A DNA stretch of 64,000 bases, from positions 1,364,001 through 1,428,000 of the forward strand of contig NZ_JAPNKC010000001.1 of NCBI RefSeq assembly GCF_026626705.1, written 5' to 3'. The notes beneath the pieces are model-generated. The model was not told the DNA's origin. It searched no databases and saw nothing but the letters and a program-made list of their open reading frames with translations. Shown here piece after piece: positions 18,407 to 27,575 of this stretch. The position numbers and the translations under genes are program-made. The stretch's first letter is position 1. Each line of letters starts with the position of its first letter. Source of the stretch: Pyxidicoccus sp. MSG2. Its GTDB lineage: Bacteria; Myxococcota; Myxococcia; Myxococcales; Myxococcaceae.

Positions 18407-19882
18407 TCACGCGGCCTGGCTGTCTCCCGCATCACGCGCCAGCGTGAACAGGCGCATCGGCTCCGCGACGCCCTTGAGGGTGACGGACTCCACCTCGCGG
18501 ACGTCGAGCTTCCCCGCGAGCCGCCGGGCCACCTCGTCGCTGAACAGGAGCGCGGGCAGTGGCTCGCGAGCGCGGCTCTCGATGCGGGCGGCCACGTTGA
18601 CGGCGTGGCCGATGACGGTGAACTCCAGCCGCTCCGCGCAGCCGAGGTACCCCGCGACGACCTCGCCCGCGTGCACGCCGATGCCGGACTGGAGACGCAG
18701 CCCGCGTCCGGCGAGCCGGGTGTTGTAGTCCTTCAGGCGCTGCTGCATCTCCCGCGCTGCGGCCACGGCGGCGGCGGCCGGGTTGTCAGTGCCATCGGTG
18801 AGGCCGAAGACCGCGAGCACCGCGTCGCCGATGAACTTGTCCACCATGCCACCATGATTCTGGATGGCGGCCACCATCTCCCCGAAGTAGCCGTTGAGGA
18901 CCTCGATGAGGTCTTCGGGAGAGAGCGACTCGGACAGCGGGGTGAAGTCGCGCAGGTCGCTGAAGAGGAGGACCATGTCGCGCCGACGTCCTCCCAGTTG
19001 CGCGGCACGTCCCGGGCGCGCGTAGTTCTCGATGAACTCGTGGGCCACCTGGGGTGAGACGAAGCGGCCGAAGGCCTCGCGGATGCGCTCGCGGAGTCGG
19101 AGCCCGTCGGCCATGTCGTTGATGCCCAGGGCGATGAGCCCCAATTCGTCCGGGCGGCTCGTGGACGCGGCGGGATGGAGGTCTCCGCTGCCGACGCGGC
19201 GCACCGCCTCCAACAGCTTCTCCGAGTCCCGCCGCAGGCTCCGCCCATAGGCCACGGCCGCGACGAGCGCGGCCGCGGTGATGGCGGCGGCGAGGAGCGA
19301 GGCTTCAATCAGCGACTGCCGGCTCCCATGAAGCTCGCCCACCATGCGCACCAGGGCGAGCAGGAGCACCAGCACGGGGATGGAGGTGAAGAGGACGTAG
19401 CCCTCCATGAGCCGGTCTCCCAGTCGCTCGCGCAATTGCGCCACGGGCGAGGACGTGGAGGGCTTGAGCTGCTCGAAGAGGAGGTACTCCACCTGGGCGA
19501 TGAGGCCGCCGCCGAGCAGCCAGTACCCGACGGCGAGCTTCACGTGACTGAGGAACGGGAAGGTCGGGTAGAGCCAGAGGTGCAGCGTGAAGGCAGCGAA
19601 GCCTGTCACCACCCACGTGCCCACGGAGAGCAGATAGGCATGGCGGGCCGGGGTGCGGCTTCCGTCCGACTCGGGTGCGAAGTGGAACACGACCTCTCGC
19701 AGGACCATGTGGACCGCGGAAAGCGCGAGCACGGAGCGCAGCAGCACGTGGGGCGGCAACGAGCAGATGAAGGTGCAGACGAGCCGCGCGTAGAGGTACG
19801 TGAACGCGCCCACCAGGAGCGTGCCTCCGTGCAACGAGAGGCGGACCTTGAGCGGGAACCGGGTGGCGAAGGAAGTCGTCAT
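18407..19882 (-). CDS. Membrane class III adenylate/guanylate cyclase with HAMP-like linker
   Basis: 491 residues from the ATG at 19882. About six membrane helices fill residues 15-200. A HAMP-like linker follows (VRRVGSGDLHPAASTSRPDE). The catalytic domain runs from about 300: metal ligands Asp309 (FSDLRDFTPL) and Asp353, base-contact Lys349 (DKFIGDAV), transition-state Asn429 and Arg433 (VNVAARIE). The position that is normally Asp in GDxVN of adenylate cyclases is His426 here (VIGHAVN). It would make a cyclic nucleotide in response to a membrane signal; which nucleotide is uncertain because of His426. The upstream frame extension to 19993 was rejected because the core begins MTTSFATRFPLKVRLS. 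Confidence 0.9.
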   Translation of the reverse strand: MTTSFATRFPLKVRLSLHGGTLLVGAFTYLYARLVCTFICSLPPHVLLRSVLALSAVHMVLREVVFHFAPESDGSRTPARHAYLLSVGTWVVTGFAAFTLHLWLYPTFPFLSHVKLAVGYWLLGGGLIAQVEYLLFEQLKPSTSSPVAQLRERLGDRLMEGYVLFTSIPVLVLLLALVRMVGELHGSRQSLIEASLLAAAITAAALVAAVAYGRSLRRDSEKLLEAVRRVGSGDLHPAASTSRPDELGLIALGINDMADGLRLRERIREAFGRFVSPQVAHEFIENYARPGRAAQLGGRRRDMVLLFSDLRDFTPLSESLSPEDLIEVLNGYFGEMVAAIQNHGGMVDKFIGDAVLAVFGLTDGTDNPAAAAVAAAREMQQRLKDYNTRLAGRGLRLQSGIGVHAGEVVAGYLGCAERLEFTVIGHAVNVAARIESRAREPLPALLFSDEVARRLAGKLDVREVESVTLKGVAEPMRLFTLARDAGDSQAA

Positions 19883-20071
19883 GGCGTGTTCGCTTCGCGA
19901 CTCTAGGCCATCCACCGCCCGGGCGTTCATCAAGGCCCGGCGCTGACGCGGCGGGTCGGTCCGCGAGGCGGACTCCAACGAGCGAGCAGGCACAAGGGCG
20001 CACAGGAGAAAGCGTCGGCGCCACCGGCCTGGAGTTCACGGACGTATAGGCCACCGGAAGGTGGAACGGTG

Positions 20072-20992
20072 ATGCGGGAGCCCCCTATGCTCGGCTCCGT
20101 GCGCCCTGCTCCCATCGCCGTCGTGTTGGCCTTCCTGCTGGCCCTCGCACCGCTGTCTCCTGCCTCCGCGCAGGAGGACCCGGACCCCCAGCTCAACGAA
20201 CTCCGCTTCGACTGGAAGCGGGACGGCATCATCACCGGCACCGCCGCCGCGCTCTGGATTTCCAGCGAGGCCCTCTTCAAGGACGACCTCGCCCCCGCGC
20301 AGTGCCGCTGGTGCGACCGCGCTCCCGACGGCACCGACACCCTCAACCGGTTGGACCGCTGGGGCCGCGGGCTCGCGGGTGAGACGGAGCAGTCCCGCAA
20401 GCGCGCCAACACCTGGAGCAACATCCTCGGCTTCGCCGTGGTGCCCGCCAGCGTCCTTGGCATCCAGTTCGCCGTGGGCCGCGGCTCCGGCATGCCCGAC
20501 CGCTTCTTCGCCGAGGACGCCACCATCATCATCCAGAGCGCCGTGCTCGCCTCCGTGGCCAACCAGACGGTGAAGTTCATCGCCGGCCGCGAGCGCCCCT
20601 TCGTGCACCAGCTCCCCGAAGACCAGAAGGGCCTCACCGCCCACCCCAACGACAACAACGTCTCCTTCTACAGCGGCCACACCAACCTCATGTTCTCCAT
20701 GGTCGTGTCCGCGGGCACCGTGGCCGCGATGCGTGGCTATGAGCACCAGGGGTGGATCTGGGCCGTGGGCCTGCCGCTCGCCACCTCCGTGGGCCTGCTG
20801 CGCATGGGCGCCGACAAGCACTACCTCACCGACGTCGTCACCGGCGCCGTGATGGGCTCCGCGTTCGGCGTCGCCGTCCCCCTGCTGCTGCACGGACGCA
20901 CCGGAGCCACCACGGGCCCGGACCGTCCGGGCACCGTGCGGATGATGCCCATGGCCGGCGCGCACATGGCGGGAATCTCGGGCACCTTCTGA
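20072..20992 (+). CDS. PAP2-family membrane/periplasmic phosphatase
   Basis: 306 residues. The ATG at 20072 follows GGAAGGTGG by a few bases; a second ATG at 20087 would also keep the signal sequence (RPAPIAVVLAFLLALAPLSP, cleavage near ASAQ). The three PAP2 phosphatase motifs are complete: KFIAGRERP (Lys168), YSGH (His203), and RMGADKHYLTD (His250). The family removes phosphate from lipid phosphates such as phosphatidic acid or undecaprenyl pyrophosphate at the outer face of the membrane. Its stop overlaps the start of the next gene (TGATG), so the two are translationally coupled; the partner is a lipoprotein esterase, which suggests phospholipid breakdown. Confidence 0.9.
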   Translation: MREPPMLGSVRPAPIAVVLAFLLALAPLSPASAQEDPDPQLNELRFDWKRDGIITGTAAALWISSEALFKDDLAPAQCRWCDRAPDGTDTLNRLDRWGRGLAGETEQSRKRANTWSNILGFAVVPASVLGIQFAVGRGSGMPDRFFAEDATIIIQSAVLASVANQTVKFIAGRERPFVHQLPEDQKGLTAHPNDNNVSFYSGHTNLMFSMVVSAGTVAAMRGYEHQGWIWAVGLPLATSVGLLRMGADKHYLTDVVTGAVMGSAFGVAVPLLLHGRTGATTGPDRPGTVRMMPMAGAHMAGISGTF

Positions 20993-22200
20993 TGGGCACA
21001 CGCGCGCTCAGACGCTGGCTGCTCGCGCTGTCCGTCCTCGCCGGCTGCCACGCGGCCCCGCCCGCGCCTTCTGTCCGTCCCCTGCTGGCACCGACGCCCG
21101 CGAGCACCGCCCCCGCCCTCTGGGGCCCGCTCCGCATGGGCACCCATGACGTGGGCCTGCGCGTGCTGGCCATCCCCGCCGGGAAGGACGCCGCCGACGC
21201 GCGCCAACTCCAGCTCACCGTCTGGTATCCCGCTCGCATCGGAGCCTCCGCCTCGCGCCTGCACTACCGCGACTACGTGGGCCTCACCGGCTCCGAGCAG
21301 CACCCGGAGTCCTGGGAGGATGCGGCCGTCTCCGAGGCCGCGGTGTCCCGCTACCAGCAACTCGTCACGGGGATGGGGCTGCCCGAGGCGGACGTGTCGG
21401 CCTGGCTGGGCACGGAGGTCGCCGCGGTGCGCGGGGCCACTCCGGCCCCGGGCCGCCATCCGCTGGTGCTCGTGGCACAGGGGCGCTTCCACTCCGCGCA
21501 CCACCAGGCGGTGCTGGCCGAGTTCCTCGCGAGCCACGGCTACGTCGTGGCCACCACGCCCTTCCCCGCGCACCTCGCGCCCCCGTCGGAGAACGAGGAT
21601 GTCCTCGCCATCGCACGGGGCCAGGCCCGGGAGCTTGCGCGCGCGCTCGAGGTCATGAAGGCGGACACGAGCGTGGACGCCTCCCGCGTGGCCCTGGTGG
21701 CGCACAGCTTCGGAGCCCGCGCCGCGTTCCTCTTCGCGCGGGAGCACCCGGAGACCGCGGCCCTCGTGAGCCTGGACGGCGGCATCGCCAACAGCCTGGG
21801 CAGGGAGTGGCTCACCGGCCTCCCCGACTTCCGCCCGGAGGACTTCCACGCGGCGCTGCTCCACCTCTACCAGGAGGGCGACGCGGTGGTGGTGCCCGAC
21901 TTCGACCTCGTGCGCTCGCTGCGCGGCGCGGACCGGTGGCTCGTGCGCGTCGCGGGCCTGCGGCACCTCGACTTCACCAGCGTCGGCGCCGCCACCGCCG
22001 TGGCCCCGGCCCTCGCGCCCGACGGCCAGTCCACGGCGACGTCACGAGGCTGGGCCGCCTGCGCGAATGCCACGCGCCTCTTCCTGGATGCGAAGGTCCG
22101 CCAGCAGGCGCGCGCACTCGAGTCGCTCGCCCTGCCACCGGGACCATCCATTGCCGCGCCCGCGCTCACGGTGACACACCTGGCACCGGGTCAGCCCTGA
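20992..22200 (+). CDS. Lipoprotein alpha/beta hydrolase, PAF-acetylhydrolase-like
   Basis: 402 residues, ATG at 20992 overlapping the PAP2 stop by one base. Lipobox LSVLAGC gives a lipidated Cys. The body resembles platelet-activating-factor acetylhydrolase (isoform II) esterases: RQLQLTVWYPAR at the start of the fold, nucleophile AHSFGA (Ser239), acid SLDGGI (Asp262), and base RHLDF (His325). The Ser-to-Asp spacing of 23 is the same as in the human enzyme as I recall it. It probably hydrolyses short or oxidised acyl esters of phospholipids on the cell surface or in the periplasm. Coupling to PAP2 supports a lipid role. Convergent with the metallophosphoesterase. Confidence 0.85.
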   Translation: MGTRALRRWLLALSVLAGCHAAPPAPSVRPLLAPTPASTAPALWGPLRMGTHDVGLRVLAIPAGKDAADARQLQLTVWYPARIGASASRLHYRDYVGLTGSEQHPESWEDAAVSEAAVSRYQQLVTGMGLPEADVSAWLGTEVAAVRGATPAPGRHPLVLVAQGRFHSAHHQAVLAEFLASHGYVVATTPFPAHLAPPSENEDVLAIARGQARELARALEVMKADTSVDASRVALVAHSFGARAAFLFAREHPETAALVSLDGGIANSLGREWLTGLPDFRPEDFHAALLHLYQEGDAVVVPDFDLVRSLRGADRWLVRVAGLRHLDFTSVGAATAVAPALAPDGQSTATSRGWAACANATRLFLDAKVRQQARALESLALPPGPSIAAPALTVTHLAPGQP

Positions 22201-22219
22201 GCGAGCCCTCCGAGGGGAG

Positions 22220-23128
22220 TCAGTACTCCGCACCCACCGGGGCCCCTTCGCCGTCACCTCCCAGCGGCGGCAGCGCGGCCAGGTCCCACCGCTGACCGGA
22301 CTCCCACGACACGTTGCCGGACGTGCCCCAGCCCGCGCGCATCGCCTCGCGCCCCTGGTACTCCAGCCAGAAGACGGACTCCTGCGCCCGGGCCGCCTGG
22401 TCCAGGCAGGCAATGCGCGTGGCCGGCCGGCCCGGCCCCTCCAACGTCACCGCGAAGGCCTTGTGCGAGTGCCCACACAGCACCCACCGCGGATGCACCG
22501 TGTCCACCAGCCGCCGCGTCACCGGATTGCCAATCCAATACGAGGGCAGCGGCCTCGGCGGCATCGGGTTCTCCTCGCGCGCCCGCTGGACGATGCCTCG
22601 CGGCCACTCGTGGACCAGCAGCAGGTCCACGTCTCGCAGCGCGGACACCTGCTCCACCTCCGCCGTGCGGAAGTAGCCGGCCTGCTTCATCGTGTCCTGG
22701 GTGGTGGGCCGCTTCAGCGGCTGCTCGATGAAGCGTGGCGCGTGGATGCCCGACAGGTACCCCACCCGCAAGCCGAGCAGCTCCCGAAGGCCCGCGCGCC
22801 CCAGGTAGCAGACGCCCGGGGCCAGCTCGCCGCCGCCCTGCAGGTCATGCAGCGCCTCGAAGTCCTCGTTGTTCCCGCCGATGAAGTACAGCGGCCGCTT
22901 CACCCGGCGCACCCCGTCCGCGTACTCCGCGAACTCCGCCGGCATGGTGCGCTTGGCCGCCTTGCGCCGGTGGTCGTCCGCGCGGCGGAAGGCCTCCACG
23001 TCCCCCACCGCCAGCACCAGGTCCACGCGGCGACCACGCGCCTGCTCCAGCGCGTCCAGCCACGTCTCCACGCGGTGGAAGCGCCCGTGGATGTCACCCA
23101 GGGCGGCGACGAGAAGGGATTCCGGCAT
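22220..23128 (-). CDS. Calcineurin-like metallophosphoesterase
   Basis: 302 residues from the ATG at 23128, chosen because the first strand and motif ALGDIHGRF follow directly; in-frame starts further upstream lack ribosome-binding sites. Metal-site motifs: GDIHG, AVGDVEAF (GDxxD position holds Glu), GGNNED (Asn where GNHE has His), LLVHEWP, and CGHSHK (GHxH). The GNN variant is seen in some members and may tune metal choice. Hydrolyses a phosphomonoester or phosphodiester in the cytoplasm; the substrate is unknown. No signal peptide. Convergent with the PAF-AH-like gene, 19 bases apart. Confidence 0.85.
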   Translation of the reverse strand: MPESLLVAALGDIHGRFHRVETWLDALEQARGRRVDLVLAVGDVEAFRRADDHRRKAAKRTMPAEFAEYADGVRRVKRPLYFIGGNNEDFEALHDLQGGGELAPGVCYLGRAGLRELLGLRVGYLSGIHAPRFIEQPLKRPTTQDTMKQAGYFRTAEVEQVSALRDVDLLLVHEWPRGIVQRAREENPMPPRPLPSYWIGNPVTRRLVDTVHPRWVLCGHSHKAFAVTLEGPGRPATRIACLDQAARAQESVFWLEYQGREAMRAGWGTSGNVSWESGQRWDLAALPPLGGDGEGAPVGAEY

Positions 23129-23235
23129 CTCGCCCGGAAGGCTGCACGCGCCTGCCCCGCCCTGTCGAGTCATCTTTGTCACGTGGGGGTCAATGGCTGA
23201 CAGATAGCCCTCACACACGGGCTGGAGAAACGACG

Positions 23236-23267
23236 GGGGCGCCCCCACCTCGCGGTGGGAGCGCCCC
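23236..23267 (-). terminator. Hairpin terminator after the VWA lipoprotein gene
   Basis: GGGGCGCCCCCACC (23236-23249) pairs with GGTGGGAGCGCCCC (23254-23267) with a single mismatch around a TCGC loop. On the minus strand it sits 28 bases beyond the VWA lipoprotein stop and is followed by GTCGTTTCTCC, a weak U tract. Fits an intrinsic terminator for that gene. Confidence 0.65.
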
Positions 23268-23294
23268 GGACACAGTCAGGACTTCCGGTGTGGG

Positions 23295-26240
23295 CTAGTT
23301 GCAACCCAGCGGGTACGTCACCTCCACCATGGAGCCGGGCGCGGGGGCCGCGTCGCGCTCGAAGAGGATGGAGTTGGTGTCGGCGTCATACTCCCAGCCG
23401 TCCGTCACCTTCACGCCATCCACCTCGACGACGATGCGCTCCGGGTCCGCCGGCACCTCGGTCAACGTGAAGCGGCGGTTCGGACCGAAGGCGCTGTTGG
23501 AGAGCTTCTCCAGGGACGCGGCCCAGTTGGGCGTGCAGATGCTCTCCACCGCGCCACCCGTGGCCCGGGCCAGCTGGATGTAGCGGCTGCCGGAGCTGCT
23601 GGAGGTGGGGCAGGTGCCCAGGTCCGTCGGCCCGACGATGGCGTTGATGCTCAGCCGCGTCTTGTCATTGCCCTTCAGCGCCAGGAAGTACGTCTCGTAG
23701 AAGGACACCGGCTGCGAGCTGAAGTCCTCCTCGTCCGACAGGAAGATGATGGCCAGCTTCGCGTCCTCGCGCAGGAAGCCGCCGTTGCCGTCATTGGCCA
23801 GCGGGGTGCGCGGGTCGTCCTGCTGGTAGAGCAGCGGGTCCGACAGCGCGCGGTGCGCCGCGTCCAGGCCCTGCTCGTTCCAATGGCACACGCCCACCCG
23901 GGTGTTGCTGGCGAAGACGCCCGCCGCGTTGGGCGTGGCCGGGGTGATGATGCGCGGCCGCGAGCCATCCACCGGGAACAGGCGGCCATTCTCACCGCCC
24001 TGCGCGCCGCCCGGGCACTCGGACCAGCCGCCCGGAGACGGGTCCAGGCCCGTGGTGGTGACGCCGATGCGGTAGTCCACCGCCGCCTGGTTCGCCGCGC
24101 TCAGGAAGGCCGCGAAGTTCTGCCCCAGGCTCTGCTGCTCCTCCATCATGGAGCCGGAGTTATCCACCACGAAGAGCACGTCCACCTTCGCCTCGGACTC
24201 CTGGAAGAAGCGGTCCGTCTGCTCCGCCTTCGTCACCCCGCGGCCGACGAGGCCCGCGGTGAAGACGGACCCGTCATCCAGCGTGAAGCGCAGCGCCGCC
24301 GTGTCGTCGCCATCATCCTGCGGCGTGTAGGTGGCGAGCACCTGCACCCGGCCGCCCCTGGGCAGCGTGTGGGGGAAGGGCGTCAGGGACGCCGCGCTGA
24401 ACTCATTGCCCACCTGCTCCAGCGCCAAGCCGGTCAGCTGCACCTGGCCGAGGCAGTTGTTGATGGCGAGCACCTCGCGGACGCGGGGCCCGCAGGACAG
24501 CTTGGTGATGCCGAAGTCCACCGTGGTGGGCTGCACCGCGAAGCAGTGCTTCACGCCCTCGCCGGAGACCTGCACCAGCGGGTGGCCCAGCGTCGGGTGG
24601 TTCACCCACGCCTCGGCCATGCCGGAGAAGAGGCCCTCCGACTCCGGCTTGAAGCTCACCACCAGCGTCGCCTTCTGCCCCGGCTCCAGCACGCGGTTCT
24701 CCACGTCCAGCGAGCTGAAGGCCTCGTCCGAGCCCGGCGACAACTGCATGGAGGCCAGGTAGCACGCCTCCGTGCCGGTGTTGCGCACCGACACGCCCAG
24801 CGCCACCGACGCGCCCACCGGCACCTTCCCGAAGCTGAGCGTCTGGGGCACGTCGTACTGGCAGGGCTTGAAGACGCGGCCCTGGCCCGACAGCGACACC
24901 GCCTCCGTGGCGGAGGTGGCGCTGGTGCGCACCGTCACCGCGAGCTGCCCGGCGCTGGCCGCCGTCAGGCCCACGCGCGGGCTGAACGTCACACCGACCT
25001 TCGCCGTCTCACCGGCCGGCACCGTCACACTCGCGGGCGCCTGGGCCAGCGTGAAGTAGCCGCCCTGCGACGTGTCGAGCTGCAGGTTGCTCACCAGCAC
25101 GTTCTCCCGGCAGCGGTTGATGACCTGCACCTCGCGCGTGGCCGTCATGCCCTCGGCCACCACGCCGAAGTCCACCTTGCGCGGGAGCACCGTGACACAC
25201 GAGGCGCCGCCCTCTCCCGCCAGCGACACCTTGGGGCCCGGCGCGCTCGAGCCCTGCTCACGCACGCCAACCTCCACCCGGCCGTCGCGCACGCGCCCCA
25301 GCGCCACCGGCGTGAAGGCCACGCGCAGCTCCACCGTCGCGCCCGCCGGCAGCACCCCACCGGCCACCACCGGCTCGCTCACCACCTTGAAGACGCCGCC
25401 CGGGTTGTCCAGAAGCTGCACCCCCGAGTAGCTCAGCGCCACCGTGCCCTGGTTGCGCACCGTAATCGACTGCTCCGCCGTGGCCCCCAGCGCCACCCGG
25501 CCGAAGTCCAGGCGCAGCGGCGTCACCTCCAGCTTGGAGGCGATGCCCAGCCCGTGCAGCGGAATCACCGCGGGCTCGCAGCCCTCGCACACCACCACGT
25601 GCAGCGCGGCCTCCGCCGAGCCCAGGCGGCCCGGCGCGAAGGCCACCGGCACCACGCGCTCCTCGCCCGCGGCCAGCGTCGGGGCCTGGCCCTTCCCGGC
25701 GGTGAACTGGTCCGCGTCCGTGCCCTGGATGGACAGCACCAGCGGGCTCTCCACGTCGGAGGGATTGCGCACCGTCACCTCGCGCATCTCCACCATGCCC
25801 ATGGCCACGTTGCCGAAGTCGAGCGCCGTCTCCGGCACCTCGACGAAGGCCTTCACGCCGCGGCCGTTGACGGGCACCAGCCCTTCCGACTCGGCGTCGC
25901 TGAGGATTTCCACCATGCCCTGCACCACGCCCTCCACCTGCGGCGTGAAGCGGACTTCAATCTCCTGCTCGCCGCCGGCGTTCAGGACGAAGGGCTCGAA
26001 GGGGGGAACCTCCACGTTGGGCACGGTGGAGACAGCGCCCTCCACGCGGTACGAGGCGCGCCCCCCGTTGGCGATCTTCAGCTTGAAGACCTTGGTGCGT
26101 CCCAGCGCCGAGGGGCCAAACTCAATCGTCTCCGGGCGAACCAGGAAGGCGCTCTTCGCCTTCTGCGACGACGGCCGCTCACAGCCAACACCCACCAGCA
26201 ACGCCGCCGCCACCCACGCCACCCACAGCGCCCTGCTCAT
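23295..26240 (-). CDS. Large lipoprotein with six ASH/choice-of-anchor-D repeats and a VWA domain
   Basis: 981 residues from the ATG at 26240; lipobox LLVGVGC gives an N-terminal lipid anchor. Six immunoglobulin-like ASH (choice-of-anchor D) repeats of about 100-110 residues follow, each opening with a (I/L/V)xFG strand: PETIEFG, ETALDFG, LRLDFG, RKVDFG, QTLSFG, TTVDFG. A von Willebrand A domain starts near 655 with an intact metal-adhesion DxSxS motif, VDVLFVVDNSGSM, and contains FLSDEEDF. Cysteines cluster in the late repeats and VWA. It looks like a long surface stalk presenting an adhesion module, reminiscent of myxobacterial cell-surface proteins. Ends just before a hairpin terminator. 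No other gene shares its transcript clearly. Confidence 0.87.
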   Translation of the reverse strand: MSRALWVAWVAAALLVGVGCERPSSQKAKSAFLVRPETIEFGPSALGRTKVFKLKIANGGRASYRVEGAVSTVPNVEVPPFEPFVLNAGGEQEIEVRFTPQVEGVVQGMVEILSDAESEGLVPVNGRGVKAFVEVPETALDFGNVAMGMVEMREVTVRNPSDVESPLVLSIQGTDADQFTAGKGQAPTLAAGEERVVPVAFAPGRLGSAEAALHVVVCEGCEPAVIPLHGLGIASKLEVTPLRLDFGRVALGATAEQSITVRNQGTVALSYSGVQLLDNPGGVFKVVSEPVVAGGVLPAGATVELRVAFTPVALGRVRDGRVEVGVREQGSSAPGPKVSLAGEGGASCVTVLPRKVDFGVVAEGMTATREVQVINRCRENVLVSNLQLDTSQGGYFTLAQAPASVTVPAGETAKVGVTFSPRVGLTAASAGQLAVTVRTSATSATEAVSLSGQGRVFKPCQYDVPQTLSFGKVPVGASVALGVSVRNTGTEACYLASMQLSPGSDEAFSSLDVENRVLEPGQKATLVVSFKPESEGLFSGMAEAWVNHPTLGHPLVQVSGEGVKHCFAVQPTTVDFGITKLSCGPRVREVLAINNCLGQVQLTGLALEQVGNEFSAASLTPFPHTLPRGGRVQVLATYTPQDDGDDTAALRFTLDDGSVFTAGLVGRGVTKAEQTDRFFQESEAKVDVLFVVDNSGSMMEEQQSLGQNFAAFLSAANQAAVDYRIGVTTTGLDPSPGGWSECPGGAQGGENGRLFPVDGSRPRIITPATPNAAGVFASNTRVGVCHWNEQGLDAAHRALSDPLLYQQDDPRTPLANDGNGGFLREDAKLAIIFLSDEEDFSSQPVSFYETYFLALKGNDKTRLSINAIVGPTDLGTCPTSSSSGSRYIQLARATGGAVESICTPNWAASLEKLSNSAFGPNRRFTLTEVPADPERIVVEVDGVKVTDGWEYDADTNSILFERDAAPAPGSMVEVTYPLGCN

Positions 26241-26522
26241 AACGACCTCCCGCCACGCCCGGGGACCACGAATTTCGCGAACCGCGGTGATCCACGGCCC
26301 TGGCGGTGGGCCCTCTGCAACCCGGGTGCCCACGCCTCCACGGGGGAAGACGTCGGCAGGCCGACGCGGCAAACCTCTGGCCTCTATGGGAAAGGACTGG
26401 CACCGCGCGTGGAACAACATTTCCCATTCGGGCTGAAGGACTGGAATTCCTTCAGGAAGCGCGGTTACCACACGGACGAATCCGACGGACGGGAGGGGCT
26501 GCCGGGTTCAGCGGGCGACGTT

Positions 26523-27425
26523 TCAGACCGTGGGACGGGATGCCGGTGCCAACAGCCGTCCCACCACGCCGGTGCCCCACAACACGCCGCCCACGCACAC
26601 CAGCGCGCCGGTGACGGCGAGCGGCGACACGGGCTCGCTCAACAGCAGCGCGCCCATCACCCACGAGAAGGCCGGCGTGAGCTGCGTGGCCACGCCGCCC
26701 GCCACCGCGGTGACGTAGCCAAAGGCATACGTGAAGGTCATCTGCGCCGCGACGGACGTCAGCCCCACGCCCAGCAGCGGCAGCACCACGTCCCACCCCA
26801 GCGGCCGCCAGTCCTGCACCGCGAAGGGCAGGCTGAACAGGAGGCCGAAGAGACAGAAGGAGAAGAAGACGGTGGCCGAGTCCGTGTCGTGCCGCAGCGC
26901 GCGCACCACCACCACCGCCGCGCCGCCCAGCACCGCCGAGCCCATGCCCGCCCACGCCCCCAGGCCCAGCGACAGCGACGCGCCGCCCGCCATGCTGCTC
27001 CACATCACCAGGCCCGCCCCCAGCGTGGTGAGCGCCAGCCCGCCCAGCAGCGGCCCGGTGACTCGCTCGCCCAGGAAGAGCCAGCCGATGATGGCCGCGT
27101 AGATGGGCCAGCACGCGTTGAGCATCACCGCCGGCCCCACCGTCATCCGGTCGATGGCGATGAAGTACAGGTAGACGGCCGCGCCGCCGAAGACGCCGCG
27201 CAGCGCCCACAGGGACAGGCGCCCGTAGCGCGGCTTGCGCCCCAGGGCGGGGAAATAGATGGCCAGGAACACCAGCCCGATGAGGAAGCGGCCGGACGCC
27301 ACCTGCCCGGGGGACAGCCGGCCCGCCAGCAGCCGCGTGCACAGCGCCATCACCGCGAAGAGGAAGCTCGAGAAGACGAGCAGGGGGGTGCCGCGGTAGC
27401 GCTCGGGGAGGACCCAGCCGTTCAT
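26523..27425 (-). CDS. EamA/DMT-family transporter
   Basis: 300 residues from the ATG at 27425, ten predicted membrane helices in two five-helix EamA halves: the first starts PLLVFSSFLFAVMALCTRLL and includes ALRGVFGGAAVYLYFIAI, the second starts after GWLFLGERVTGPLLGGLALT and ends SWVMGALLLSEPVSPLAVTG. The pairs FLGERV and LLSEPV are the conserved ends of the EamA repeats. Such transporters export metabolites or amino acids; the substrate cannot be told. The frame continues upstream to 27506 without a plausible start. Divergent from uvrA across a 185-bp region. Confidence 0.9.
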   Translation of the reverse strand: MNGWVLPERYRGTPLLVFSSFLFAVMALCTRLLAGRLSPGQVASGRFLIGLVFLAIYFPALGRKPRYGRLSLWALRGVFGGAAVYLYFIAIDRMTVGPAVMLNACWPIYAAIIGWLFLGERVTGPLLGGLALTTLGAGLVMWSSMAGGASLSLGLGAWAGMGSAVLGGAAVVVVRALRHDTDSATVFFSFCLFGLLFSLPFAVQDWRPLGWDVVLPLLGVGLTSVAAQMTFTYAFGYVTAVAGGVATQLTPAFSWVMGALLLSEPVSPLAVTGALVCVGGVLWGTGVVGRLLAPASRPTV

Positions 27426-27502
27426 GGACGGGCGCACCCTACAGGGAAACCCATGGGGCGGCAGCCTGCCCTGCCGGCCCTGCCCGCCCGGCCGGGGACC
27501 TG

Positions 27503-27519
27503 GCACATGTGGGATGTGC
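27503..27519. promoter_or_regulatory. Palindrome in EamA-uvrA divergent intergenic region
   Basis: GCACAT at 27503-27508 and ATGTGC at 27514-27519 form a perfect inverted repeat around GTGGG. It lies 78 bases from the EamA start and 92 from uvrA, a plausible operator position. Short arms mean chance cannot be ruled out. Confidence 0.3.
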
Positions 27520-27575
27520 GTTGAAACCCGGCGCGTTGGCCGTCATTCACTCCACCCGTGCGAGTTTCCCCGCAC

